Source of the DNA: Gammaproteobacteria bacterium
GTDB taxonomy: Bacteria; Pseudomonadota; Gammaproteobacteria; Steroidobacterales; Steroidobacteraceae
DNA length: 21,488 nt
Reading direction: 5' to 3'
Assembly: GCA_005877965.1 (NCBI GenBank)
Contig: VBNP01000114.1
Span: 1 to 21,488 of the forward strand
Part shown: positions 1 through 7,519 of the stretch, in pieces
Layout of the letters: every line of letters begins with the position of its first letter
How positions within the stretch are numbered: position 1 is the stretch's first letter
Program-made: the position numbers and the translations under genes
The notes under the pieces: generated by a model
What the model saw: the letters and a program-made list of their open reading frames with translations, nothing else
The model's database searches: none
What the model was told of the DNA's origin: nothing

Positions 1-614
1 CGATCAACAGCGGCGCGAACATGAATTTCGACCGCCTGCGGCACGTCGCCGAGCGTGCCGATCTGGGCGGCGAGCGCGAAGCGCTGCTGGCGGTGGTGAT
101 TCCCGAGCGGCCGGGGAGCTTCCTGCATTTCTGCGAGGTGCTCGGGCGGCGCAGCGTCACGGAGTTCAACTACCGCTACGCCGCCGCCGATGGCGCGCAG
201 ATCTTCGTGGGTCTCGCGCTCAGCCAGGGGCACACGGAGAAGGACGCGGTGGTGCAAAGCCTGCGCGCCGCGGACTTCGCGGTCACCGACATGACCGACG
301 ACGAGATGGCGAAGCTGCACGTGCGCTACATGGTCGGCGGGCACGCGCGCGGCATACGCGATGAGCTGCTGTACCGCTTCGAATTCCCGGAGCGCCCCGG
401 CGCACTGCTGAAGTTCCTGCAGGCAATCGGCTCACGCTGGAACATCAGCCTGTTTCACTATCGCAACCACGGCTCGGACTACGGGCGGGTGCTGGCGGGC
501 ATCCAGGTGCCGCCGGCCGAGCGGCCGGAGTTCCTGCAGCACCTGAACGAGCTGCACTACGCCTACGTGGAGGAGACCGGCAACCCGTCGTACCGGATGT
601 TCCTAGGCGCCTGA
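1..614 (+). CDS. ilvA: Threonine ammonia-lyase, biosynthetic (C-terminal part)
   Basis: This is the 3' part of a gene cut by the left edge; the frame is open from base 3 and ends at TGA 612-614, leaving about 203 residues. The enzyme deaminates threonine to 2-oxobutanoate, the first step of isoleucine synthesis, in the cytoplasm. What remains is the regulatory part: the end of the PLP domain (INSGANMNF) followed by two ACT-like Thr_dehydrat_C copies, beginning near REALLAVVIPERPGSF and LYRFEFPERPGALLKF. The blocks SVTEFNYRY, DDEMAKLHVRYMVGG and WNISLFHYRNHGSDYGRVL match E. coli IlvA closely. Two ACT copies indicate the isoleucine-inhibited biosynthetic form rather than the short catabolic TdcB form. 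The ATG at 21 is internal, not a start. The gene converges on the minus-strand gene that ends at 630. Confidence 0.95.
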   Translation, partial: INSGANMNFDRLRHVAERADLGGEREALLAVVIPERPGSFLHFCEVLGRRSVTEFNYRYAAADGAQIFVGLALSQGHTEKDAVVQSLRAADFAVTDMTDDEMAKLHVRYMVGGHARGIRDELLYRFEFPERPGALLKFLQAIGSRWNISLFHYRNHGSDYGRVLAGIQVPPAERPEFLQHLNELHYAYVEETGNPSYRMFLGA

Positions 615-637
615 GCCTGAAGCGTGAGGTCAGGCTC
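613..637. terminator. Stem-loop between convergent genes, possible bidirectional terminator
   Basis: A perfect 8-bp inverted repeat (GAGCCTGA at 613-620 and TCAGGCTC at 630-637) encloses a 9-nt loop. It overlaps the stop codons of both convergent genes. No T-run follows on either strand, so intrinsic termination is only inferred from position and symmetry. Confidence 0.4.
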
Positions 638-1697
638 GCGGGGCTGCCTCGGCGCTCTCCAGCAGCCACTCGCGCCAGATCGCCAGCAGCACCGCGAGAA
701 TGACCGGACCGACGAACAGGCCCACCAGCCCGAATGCGGCCAGTCCTCCCAGCACGCCGAACATGACCACCAGGAAGTGGATCTCCGCCTCGCGGCTGAT
801 GAGGAACGGGCGCACGATGTGGTCCGTCCAGCCCATCACGATACTCCCCCAGATCAGAAGCCCGACACCCGCCACGGTGCTGCCCTTCAACAGCAGCCAG
901 GCCACGACGCAGCCCCAGATCGTCGGCGCGGCGAACGGGATCAGCCCGGAGACGGTGGTGAGCGCCGCCAGAAATACCGGCGCCCCGGTGCCGGCGAGCC
1001 AGTAGCCCAGTCCCACCAGCACGCCCTGCACCAGCGCTGCCAGCACCAGGCCATAAACCACGGCCTTGACGGTCTGCCCGATGGCCTGCAGGTACTTGTG
1101 CACGCGCGGACCGAGCACCTGCTCGAGGCCGCGGGTGAGCTGTGTCGCGAGTCGCTCCCCGTCGCGGTAGACGAAGAACAGGCTCACCACCGCCAGCAGC
1201 AGCTTCACGGCCTCGCGGCCGATGCCGCCGATCACGTGCGCGATCTGATTGAAGGAGCGATCGGTGACCTTGCGCAGCGCCTCGCCGAGCACCTGCGGGT
1301 CCTGGGCGGCGCGCGTGGTCAGATCGTGCAGCTGCTCCCCGATCCACGGCAGCTTCAGCACCGCAGGGGGCAGCTGCACGCCGCCGGCGAGCAGCGTCTG
1401 AGTCTCGCGCCAGGTGTGGGCGAGCTCGACGCGCAGCACCACGGCGAGCCACGCCAGCGGCGCGATGACCGCCGCGGTCATCGCGCCCGTCATCAACAGC
1501 GCGGCGACCGTGGTGTGTCCGCGGCACTTGTCGCGCAGCCACCGGTACGCGGGCCAGCTGACGAACGCCAGAATTCCCGCCCACACCAGCGGGACGATGA
1601 AAGGGTCCATGACGCGAAAGCCGAGCAGCACGCACGCCGCGAGCAGCCCTGCGATGATCAGTCGGCGCAGCCATGGGGCGGATACGAGGTCTTCCAT
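630..1697 (-). CDS. AI-2E transporter family (PerM/YdiK-like) membrane protein
   Basis: This 355-residue polytopic inner-membrane protein belongs to the AI-2E exporter / UPF0118 family, whose members include PerM, YdiK and TqsA. Hydrophobic segments fall near residues 10-35 (RRLIIAGLLAACVLLGF, IVPLVWAGILAFVSWP) and 65-90 (TTVAALLMTGAMTAAVIAPLA). A soluble amphipathic stretch follows, then further membrane segments from about residue 150 to the end, including the paired hairpin FGLVGLFVGPVILAVLLAIW. Length and layout are typical of the family. The usual GWxDxxxRP-like stretch is present as MGWTDHIVRPFLISREAEIHFLVV. The substrate cannot be told from sequence; the family name is historical and many members are not AI-2 exporters. 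The ATG at 1697 was chosen because the hydrophobic N-terminus starts just after it. It is transcribed away from the btuB riboswitch. Confidence 0.88.
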   Translation of the reverse strand: MEDLVSAPWLRRLIIAGLLAACVLLGFRVMDPFIVPLVWAGILAFVSWPAYRWLRDKCRGHTTVAALLMTGAMTAAVIAPLAWLAVVLRVELAHTWRETQTLLAGGVQLPPAVLKLPWIGEQLHDLTTRAAQDPQVLGEALRKVTDRSFNQIAHVIGGIGREAVKLLLAVVSLFFVYRDGERLATQLTRGLEQVLGPRVHKYLQAIGQTVKAVVYGLVLAALVQGVLVGLGYWLAGTGAPVFLAALTTVSGLIPFAAPTIWGCVVAWLLLKGSTVAGVGLLIWGSIVMGWTDHIVRPFLISREAEIHFLVVMFGVLGGLAAFGLVGLFVGPVILAVLLAIWREWLLESAEAAPRA

Positions 1698-1773
1698 CGT
1701 GTCTGCGGATCATGCCACGCGCGCGGCGAGTATGTTGCCCTTGACGCCGCACAGGCCCCGCAGGCACGCTTCG

Positions 1774-2006
1774 CGCGACGTGAGGTGTCCGGTGCAACGC
1801 ATGCGGGGCGAAGGCTGTGACCGCATGCGCAGCAACGGTTAAACGGGAAGTCCGGTGCGGATTCGTCCAAAGCCGGCGCTGCCCCCGCAACGGTAATCGA
1901 GATGAAGCGGATCACATGAGCCACTGCGCCCCCTGATGGGGCACGGGAAGGCGATCCGCCGGAGCCGGCGAGCTCCTGCTCGAAAGCCCGGAGACCGGCC
2001 TCGCGT
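1774..2006 (+). promoter_or_regulatory. Cobalamin (adenosylcobalamin-type) riboswitch
   Basis: The conserved core is readable in order: the 5' element around AGGTGTCCGGTGC (1783-1795), TTAAACGGGAAGTCCGGTG (1839-1857), the GCTGCCCCCGCAACGGTAAT block (1878-1897), the B12-box parts GCCACTG (1920-1926) and GGGAAGGCG (1945-1953), and the 3' element AAGCCCGGAGACCGGCC (1984-2000). These match the known cobalamin riboswitch consensus. The exact ends are approximate. It lies about 125 nt before the btuB-like start codon, so B12 binding is expected to lower synthesis of the receptor. The 2007-2131 stretch probably contains the expression platform and ends in the ribosome binding site AGGAGCTGGAG. Confidence 0.93.
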
Positions 2007-2131
2007 GTCACCGATGGGCGTCGCGGCGGGCGATGCTGGTCCGGCGGTACGCCTCGCTTACCGCGCGCCTGCCAGCTTCTGAAGCCACGACCCCTCGGGC
2101 ACGGGTGTGTGCAAGTCAGGAGCTGGAGCCC

Positions 2132-4042
2132 ATGTCAACAGGTCTCGGTGCGCGCCGCGTGCTGGTGAGCGCGCTGATCCTCTCGAACGTCCTGCCCGCC
2201 TGGGCTGCCGGCGGCGCCCCCGGAGGGGATGCGGAGCCGCTGCAGCTCGTCGTCGTCAGCGCCACGCGCATCCCGACGCCGCAGCTCGACCTCGCCAGCA
2301 GCGTCACGGTGGTCACGGCCGAGGACATGGCGGCGCAGCAGCAGCGCACGATCGCCGACGTGCTCAGGAACATTCCGGGGCTCAACCTGGTGCAGCAGGG
2401 GGGACCCGGGTCGGTGACCTCGGTGTTCATGCGCGGCACCAATTCCAACCACACCAAGGTGCTCATTGACGGCATCGACGTCAGCGATCCGAGCAACGCC
2501 AACGCGGCGTTCGACTTCGGCCAGCTGCTGCCGCAGGACATCGAGCGCATCGAGGTGCTACGCGGCCCGCAGAGCGGGCTGTACGGCTCGGATGCCATCG
2601 GCGGGGTGATCAACGTCATCACCCGCAGCGGTTCGGGTCCGATGAAGCTCGCGGCCTCCATCGAGGGCGGCAGCTTCGACAGCTTCAACCAGACCGCCGG
2701 CCTCAGCGGCTCGCAGGACGCCTTCCGCTACAGCGCCAACGTCGCGCACCTGCACTCCGGCGCCACCCCGGTCACGCCGCCCGACCTGCTCGGGCCCGGC
2801 GAGCCGCGTCACGACGACTACTACGACAACTTCACCGTCTCGACCAAGCTCGGTCTCGATGTCGCGCCGTCCTTCGACCTCGGCCTGGTCGCCCGCTATA
2901 CCAGCACCCATCTGCACTACACGGGCGAAGACTTCAGCACCTTCCCGGCGCTGCCCGCGGCCCAGCAGAGCGAGAGCAACACCGACGAGTACTACGGGCG
3001 CGCCACCGCGCATCTGGTGTCGCTCGCCGGCGCGCTGGATCAGACTCTCGGCGTCGCGTTCATGCGCAATCAGACCGCGACGCTGCAACCGCAGACGCCG
3101 GAGGGCCTCAACACCGGCGAGCGCGTCAAGGTCGACTGGCAGGGCGCGGTCCGGCTCGCTGCCGCCGAGACGCTGCTGCTCGGTCTCGAGGACGCGCGCG
3201 ATGAGATCAGCCAGCCGCTGTCGGCGAGCACGCGCATCGATTCGGGCTACGCGGAGCTGCAGTCGCAGCTCGGCGAGCACTGGTTTTCGGCCCTCAACGC
3301 GCGCTATGACGACAACGACCGCTTCGGCAGCAAGGTGACCTACCGCGTCGCTCCCGCGTGGGTGAGCCAGGCCAGTGGCACCAAGCTGAAGGCGAGCGTC
3401 GGAAGCGGCTTCAAGGCGCCGACGCTGAGTGAGCTGTTCCAGGACTTCGCGCCGTTCTTCTTCGCGAATCCGAATCTGAAGCCCGAGAACAGCGTCGGCT
3501 ACGACGCTGGCATCGAGCAGGGCCTGGCGGGCAACGCCTGGCGCCTGGGCGCCACCTGGTTCCACAACCGCATTCGCGACCTCATCACGACCGACGTGAC
3601 CGGGACCACCTGGGCCAACGTCGGCCGGGCCACCACCTACGGTGTCGAGAGCTTCATCGCCTGGCAGCCGGCGAGGCAGCTCGTGCTGCGCGTCGATCAC
3701 ACCTACACCGAAGCGAGCGATGACCTGGCGCACCAGGAGTTGCTGCGCCGCCCCAAGCACAAGGGCACGCTGAACGTGAGCTGGCGCCCGCGCGAGGCGC
3801 TGCTGCTCGACTTGAGCGTGCTCTCCGTGAGCACCTGGGTGGACGGTAACCGCGACTTCTCCATCCCGCGCCTCGATGCGCCCGGCTACACCACGGTGAA
3901 TCTCGCGGCGGCTTTCGACCTCACGCGCACGTTCACCGTCTTCGGCCGGCTCGACAATCTCCTCGATCGGCGCTACGAGAACCCGGTCGGCTTTCTGCAG
4001 CCGGGGCTCGGTGCGTTTGCGGGGTTCAGGGCGAAGCTATAG
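2132..4042 (+). CDS. btuB: TonB-dependent vitamin B12 receptor
   Basis: This 636-residue outer-membrane receptor is predicted to import cobalamin into the periplasm using TonB energy. The start at 2132 is preferred over an in-frame ATG at 2033. It has AGGAG about 8 nt upstream and yields a signal peptide (residues 1-26, ending PAWA), whereas the longer form would translate part of the leader. A TonB-box-like LQLVVVSATR is at residues 35-44. The plug domain follows, with RTIADVLRNIPGLNLVQQGG, FMRGTNSNHTKVLIDG and LRGPQSGLYGSDAIGGVINV, all close to BtuB of E. coli. A 22-strand barrel makes up the rest, ending in FAGFRAKL. The riboswitch directly upstream supports cobalamin, not iron, as the substrate. 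No other corrinoid genes are adjacent. Confidence 0.92.
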   Translation: MSTGLGARRVLVSALILSNVLPAWAAGGAPGGDAEPLQLVVVSATRIPTPQLDLASSVTVVTAEDMAAQQQRTIADVLRNIPGLNLVQQGGPGSVTSVFMRGTNSNHTKVLIDGIDVSDPSNANAAFDFGQLLPQDIERIEVLRGPQSGLYGSDAIGGVINVITRSGSGPMKLAASIEGGSFDSFNQTAGLSGSQDAFRYSANVAHLHSGATPVTPPDLLGPGEPRHDDYYDNFTVSTKLGLDVAPSFDLGLVARYTSTHLHYTGEDFSTFPALPAAQQSESNTDEYYGRATAHLVSLAGALDQTLGVAFMRNQTATLQPQTPEGLNTGERVKVDWQGAVRLAAAETLLLGLEDARDEISQPLSASTRIDSGYAELQSQLGEHWFSALNARYDDNDRFGSKVTYRVAPAWVSQASGTKLKASVGSGFKAPTLSELFQDFAPFFFANPNLKPENSVGYDAGIEQGLAGNAWRLGATWFHNRIRDLITTDVTGTTWANVGRATTYGVESFIAWQPARQLVLRVDHTYTEASDDLAHQELLRRPKHKGTLNVSWRPREALLLDLSVLSVSTWVDGNRDFSIPRLDAPGYTTVNLAAAFDLTRTFTVFGRLDNLLDRRYENPVGFLQPGLGAFAGFRAKL

Positions 4043-4166
4043 CGCCGGCGAGCGGGTAGCGCTGCGCCGCGTGCTCTCGGGGCGGCGGGGCCCGACACCG
4101 GCCTAATATGGAATGTCCTGGCCACCACCGGCCTGCGGTGAGAGCCCCCAATAGCCGGCGACAGAG

Positions 4167-4175
4167 TGATATATT
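4167..4175 (+). promoter_or_regulatory. Candidate extended -10 promoter element
   Basis: TG-A-TATATT reads as an extended -10 element (TG at 4167-4168, hexamer at 4170-4175). It stands out as an AT-rich island in the GC-rich 4043-4239 intergenic space. No good -35 was seen, which an extended -10 may not need. The predicted start of transcription, near 4182, falls inside the adjacent inverted repeat. The promoter is inferred from sequence only. Confidence 0.4.
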
Positions 4176-4177
4176 GA

Positions 4178-4197
4178 GGTCGTTAAAGATAACGACC
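4178..4197. repeat. Perfect 8-bp inverted repeat, operator or 5' hairpin
   Basis: GGTCGTTA (4178-4185) and TAACGACC (4190-4197) are exact reverse complements separated by AAGA. A second short stem follows (CCCGG at 4196-4200 with CCGGG at 4215-4219). The repeat sits over the predicted transcription start of the lipoprotein gene at 4240. It could be a repressor operator or a stable tetraloop hairpin at the 5' end of the mRNA. Confidence 0.5.
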
Positions 4198-4239
4198 CGG
4201 AACTTCAACAAGAACCGGGCGTCCCCAGGAACCTTCACC

Positions 4240-6327
4240 ATGTCGTCGCGGCCATGGGCACGAGCCTCAGCCGGCGCAGTCAGGCGCTGGCGGCGCGCCC
4301 GTTGCTTTGGTGTGGTCGCCCTCGGGGCCTTCGTGCTCACCGGCTGCGGCGGTGGCGGCGGCGGCGGTGGAGGCAACTCGGGGCTGTCGCTGTCGGTGAC
4401 GCCGCTGAATGTCGCCGTCTCGGCGACGACGGCGCAGCCTGCCCCGAGCGCGAGCGTTCAGGCGTCGGTGAGCGGCCAGCAGCAGAGCCAGCAGGTGTAT
4501 CTCGCCGGCAAGTACAGCACCAACGGTATCCAGTCCGTCAGTCTCGGCGGTAGCACCTCCCCGGTCACCGTCACCATCACGTTCAAGTCCCCCGCGAGCC
4601 TCGGCTCAGGCACTTACACCGACACGCTGCAGCTGTCGGGCTGCTACGACCAGGCCTGCACGCAGCAGGTCGCCAACAGTCCGCAGACGGTACGGGTCCA
4701 ATACACGGTCACCGGCAGCGTGGTGAAGCTCACGGCACTCTCGCCATCCTCGGCGGTGGCCACTGGAGCGGCCTTCACCCTCACCGCGACGGGCAGCAAC
4801 TTCACCGCGCAGTCGGTGGTGCAGTGGAACGGCAGCGCGCGATCGACGACCTACGTCAGTGCCACGCAGTTGAGCGCGCAGATTACGGCTGCCGACATCG
4901 CCGCTCCCGGCACCGCCTCGGTCAACGTGCTGGACCCGGTGAACGGCTCGTCGAATACGCTCACCTTCACCATCCAGCCGGCGATGCTGACGCTCAACAC
5001 GCTGTCGCCGACTTCGGTCGCCGTGGGGGGCCCGGGCTTCATGCTGACGGTGCTCGGCGCCGGCTTCAGCAGCTCCTCGATCGTGCAGTGGAACGGCGCG
5101 GCGCGGCCGACGACCTACCTGACCACGAACGAGCTCATCGCCCAGATCGCCGCCGCAGACATTGCCGCCGTGGGCAGCGCCTCGGTCACCGTGCAGGACA
5201 GCACCAGCGCGGTGGGCACGACCGCGCCGCAGACCCTCACCATCGTGCCGGTGTCGAAGGATGCGACCGCGTTCCAGATGAACCCGGCGCACACCGGCGC
5301 GGTGACCTTCGCCTCGGTGAGCTTCCCCACCTCCCCCACCTGGAGCGTCGATGTCGGAGGCACCCCGTCTTACGCGCTGATCGTGAGTGGCAAGGTCTAT
5401 GTAACCGTCGCGATCGCCGGCGGCAGCTCCCAGCTGCTCGCCCTCGATCAGGCGACGGGAGCCACGGCGTGGGGGCCGGTCGTCCTGAGCGGGGCAGCCA
5501 ACGCAGCCTACGACTCGCAGACGCTCTTCGTCATCAGCGCCCCCTTCTCGACCGCGGCAACGATCGAGGCGCTTGATCCGAATTCCGGTCAGCTGCTCTG
5601 GAGCGCCCTTCTCACGGGCACGTACGGGTACTCCTCCGCGGTAACCGCTGCCAACGGCGTTGTATTCAGCGCGGGATACGCGTTCGACCAGAAGACGGGC
5701 GCGACAGTGTGGCAGATCGGTGCCGCCGGTGGGGACAGCACCCCTGCGGTCACGGCCGACGGAATGTACCTGACATACCCTTGTACGACCATTGACTACC
5801 GACCGGCCACCGGCGAGACCATCTGGAGCAACAACACCGGGTGCAGCGGCGGCGGCGGCGGAACTCCGGTGGTCGCGAACCAGCTCCTGTACGCGCCGAA
5901 TGGATTTGGAACGTACAACGGCTCGATCTTCAACGCCGAGACGGGCGCCCTGGCCGGCTCTTACGTGTCCGATAACCCCGGCGCATTCACCGCGAGCACC
6001 GGCTACTTCCTGCAGAGCGGCACGCTGCGCGGCGTGACTCTCAGTAACAACACCGTGATATGGAGCTTCGCCGGTGATGGCATGCTCGTGACCTCACCGA
6101 TTGCGGTGAACCAGTACGTGCTGGTCGGCTCGTCCTCCGGAAACCTGTATGCCCTGGACGGCGCCACCGGCAGCCAGGTCTGGCAGGTGACCCTCGGGGC
6201 CGGACTGCCGCCTGGAGCGGGATGGGGCGCGGGACTTCCCCTGTCGGGCCTCGCGGCCGGCGACGGGCTGCTGGTGGTGCCGAACGGCACCAAGGTGACG
6301 GCCTACACCCTGTCCGCCAATCCGTGA
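4240..6327 (+). CDS. Lipoprotein with Ig-like, two IPT/TIG and PQQ-like propeller domains
   Basis: This 695-residue predicted lipoprotein has its start at 4240 supported by AGGAA 8 nt upstream; an in-frame ATG at 4108 would add 44 unlikely residues across the promoter region. The arginine-rich n-region and hydrophobic stretch end in the lipobox LTGC with lipidated Cys36, followed by a nine-glycine linker. Residues about 42-160 form an Ig-like/BACON-type domain (SLGSGTYTDTLQLSGCYDQAC). Residues 161-248 and 249-337 are two similar IPT/TIG repeats, each with VQWNGxAR and the TTY...L.AQI.AADIA pattern. From residue 338 to the end runs a PQQ-type beta-propeller with blades of the form ALDxxTGxxxW (LLALDQATGATAWG, YALDGATGSQVWQVTLG). 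It is probably exported to the envelope or surface. No enzyme activity can be assigned; PQQ-like repeats alone do not show quinone binding. Confidence 0.8.
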   Translation: MSSRPWARASAGAVRRWRRARCFGVVALGAFVLTGCGGGGGGGGGNSGLSLSVTPLNVAVSATTAQPAPSASVQASVSGQQQSQQVYLAGKYSTNGIQSVSLGGSTSPVTVTITFKSPASLGSGTYTDTLQLSGCYDQACTQQVANSPQTVRVQYTVTGSVVKLTALSPSSAVATGAAFTLTATGSNFTAQSVVQWNGSARSTTYVSATQLSAQITAADIAAPGTASVNVLDPVNGSSNTLTFTIQPAMLTLNTLSPTSVAVGGPGFMLTVLGAGFSSSSIVQWNGAARPTTYLTTNELIAQIAAADIAAVGSASVTVQDSTSAVGTTAPQTLTIVPVSKDATAFQMNPAHTGAVTFASVSFPTSPTWSVDVGGTPSYALIVSGKVYVTVAIAGGSSQLLALDQATGATAWGPVVLSGAANAAYDSQTLFVISAPFSTAATIEALDPNSGQLLWSALLTGTYGYSSAVTAANGVVFSAGYAFDQKTGATVWQIGAAGGDSTPAVTADGMYLTYPCTTIDYRPATGETIWSNNTGCSGGGGGTPVVANQLLYAPNGFGTYNGSIFNAETGALAGSYVSDNPGAFTASTGYFLQSGTLRGVTLSNNTVIWSFAGDGMLVTSPIAVNQYVLVGSSSGNLYALDGATGSQVWQVTLGAGLPPGAGWGAGLPLSGLAAGDGLLVVPNGTKVTAYTLSANP

Positions 6328-6380
6328 CGGTCCACGAGTCCTCCGGCACCGGCACGAAGTGCTAGGCTTCAGTCTGAATC

Positions 6381-6761
6381 ATGACCGAAGCCACGCAAGC
6401 TTCCGCACCCGGCACCGCGCCCACGGAGAACGAGCGCACCTGGGGCATGCTCGCGCACCTCTCGGCGCTGGCGGGACTCGTGATTCCACTGATCGGCAAC
6501 GTGTTGGGACCGCTGCTGGTCTCGATCGCCCGGTCCGATCAATCTGCCTTCGTCGCCGCGCACGCCAAGGAAGCCCTCAACTTCAACATCTCGGTCACGC
6601 TCGCTGCGCTAGTCTGTACGCTGCTGATGCTGGTGTTCGTCGGCTTCCTGCTGGGCAGCGCGCTGTTCATCGCGTGGCTGGTGATGACCCTGATCGCCGC
6701 CATCAAGGCGAGTGAGGGCGGGGCGTATCGCTATCCGTTTTCGCTGCGGCTGGTGAGCTGA
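6381..6761 (+). CDS. DUF4870 family small membrane protein
   Basis: This 126-residue protein matches the DUF4870 (Tic20-like) pattern. A short polar N-terminus is followed by ERTWGMLAHLSALAGLVIP and then a conserved AAHAKEALNFNISV block, as in the family's HxKEALNFQ motif. Hydrophobic segments lie at about residues 22-48, 70-90 and 88-112, giving three to four membrane passes. The end YRYPFSLRLVS is typical of the family. The function is unknown. The 53-nt gap to the preceding gene holds no strong ribosome binding site, so the mRNA may be poorly led or leaderless. It converges on the toxin gene that ends at 6773. Confidence 0.85.
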   Translation: MTEATQASAPGTAPTENERTWGMLAHLSALAGLVIPLIGNVLGPLLVSIARSDQSAFVAAHAKEALNFNISVTLAALVCTLLMLVFVGFLLGSALFIAWLVMTLIAAIKASEGGAYRYPFSLRLVS

Positions 6762-6772
6762 CGACTGCGGCC

Positions 6773-7198
6773 TTAACTCCCCTGCTCCCAGGGATTGATG
6801 ACTTGCACCCCTGCGGCTTTGAATGGTTGGGTGTCTCGCGTTGCCACGGTGAGGCCCTTGACCGTCGCGATGGCCGCGATGTAGCTGTTGGCGGTCCCCA
6901 TGCCCTTCCCCGCAGCCCGCGCTCGCGCCCGCAGCACGGCACAGGCCTCGGCCGCCTCGAGGTCGAAGGGAAGAATACGCGATCGAAAAAGAGGCAGAAC
7001 CCGCTCATCCATGCTCGCGCCTAGCCCAGCCTTTCGCTTTCCATCGGGTAGAGTCGCAATGCCGTACCGGAGCTCCGCCACGCTGATAGTAGACAGGTAG
7101 AGCGTCTCGACAACCTGCGCATCGATCCAGGCCACGACTGCGGGGTCACCGTTTAACTTGAGCGGCTCGGAGATGACGTTGGTGTCGAGCAGAATCAC
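6773..7198 (-). CDS. PIN-domain toxin, VapC/FitB-like, with altered catalytic Asp
   Basis: This is a 141-residue PIN-domain protein of the VapC/FitB type, normally a Mg-dependent RNase that cleaves specific RNAs and is held in check by its antitoxin. MILLDTNVISE carries the first acidic residue (Asp5), AELRYGIATLPDGKR gives Glu42, and TRDTQPF gives Asp122; INPWEQ is the common C-terminus. The third acidic position, normally Asp in a pattern like GxADAYIAA, is Asn104 here (GTANSYIAA). AAC differs from GAC by one base. The toxin may therefore be weakened or inactive, though some PIN proteins tolerate a change there. It overlaps the antitoxin gene by 4 nt (ATGA), indicating translational coupling. 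It is transcribed leftward and converges on the DUF4870 gene. Confidence 0.88.
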   Translation of the reverse strand: MILLDTNVISEPLKLNGDPAVVAWIDAQVVETLYLSTISVAELRYGIATLPDGKRKAGLGASMDERVLPLFRSRILPFDLEAAEACAVLRARARAAGKGMGTANSYIAAIATVKGLTVATRDTQPFKAAGVQVINPWEQGS

Positions 7199-7440
7199 TC
7201 GAAGCTCACCGGGGCGGTGGGCGTTGGATCGCGCTCGATGTGAAGGTCCACTCCACCCGCCTCGCGACCAATTTGCGCCAACAAAGATCCGAGCTTGACG
7301 CGGCCCTCGGGCTTTACAGCCGCCTCAAGGATCAGCCGGATCTCCGCTTCGGTGCTGCGCCCATGCTGAGCCGCCCGAACGCGCAGCGCGCGATGCGTCT
7401 CCCGTCTGATACCGCGCCACCGGCGGGCAGCTGTAGACAT
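7195..7440 (-). CDS. FitA-like ribbon-helix-helix antitoxin
   Basis: This 81-residue partner of the PIN toxin contains ETHRALRVRAAQHGRSTEAE, characteristic of FitA/Arc-type antitoxins that bind their own promoter as dimers and cover the toxin active site. The C-terminal half (KLGSLLAQIGREAGGVDLHI) is the usual toxin-binding tail. The N-terminus MSTAARRWRGIRR is unusual. Related proteins have a short beta-strand such as ITVRNLDDETH, so the DNA-contacting strand looks diverged or damaged. AGGT sits 5-6 nt before the ATG. The predicted promoter lies in the 79-bp space shared with the radical SAM gene, where a LexA box is found 57 nt upstream of this start. Confidence 0.82.
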   Translation of the reverse strand: MSTAARRWRGIRRETHRALRVRAAQHGRSTEAEIRLILEAAVKPEGRVKLGSLLAQIGREAGGVDLHIERDPTPTAPVSFE

Positions 7441-7496
7441 TAAGTACCTGTCGCCGCGGTGTTTTTGCGCTTGCCGCAGGCGGCTTTACTGGTGAC

Positions 7497-7512
7497 CTGT
7501 ATATATATACAG
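7497..7512. promoter_or_regulatory. LexA-binding SOS box
   Basis: CTGTATATATATACAG is a perfect 16-bp palindrome and equals the core of the E. coli LexA consensus (CTGT-TATATATA-type spacer-ACAG); the next two bases, TA, also fit. It ends 7 nt before the radical SAM start codon and lies 57 nt from the divergent antitoxin start. It would therefore overlap the promoter of the first and probably affect the second. Repression by LexA until DNA damage is inferred. From memory, PA0069 of Pseudomonas aeruginosa was reported among LexA-regulated genes, which agrees. Confidence 0.88.
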
Positions 7513-7519
7513 TAAGACA

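Noticed and set aside
1698..1773. Promoter for the riboswitch transcript
   Set aside because: TTGACG at 1741 could be a -35, but no acceptable -10 follows at the right distance, so no promoter is called.
445..1890. Minus-strand open frame of 481 codons, and a plus-strand frame at 624-1820, around the AI-2E gene
   Set aside because: Both lack the hydrophobic segments and conserved motifs of the true frame at 630-1697 and run into the riboswitch or neighbouring gene.
2558..3760. Minus-strand open frame of 400 codons inside btuB
   Set aside because: The composition is shadow-like, and the plus frame is a clear TonB receptor.
4345..4371. GGC/GGT simple repeat, possible phase-variable tract
   Set aside because: It encodes a polyglycine linker after a lipidated cysteine, is made of mixed codons, and changes in units of three would not shift the frame.
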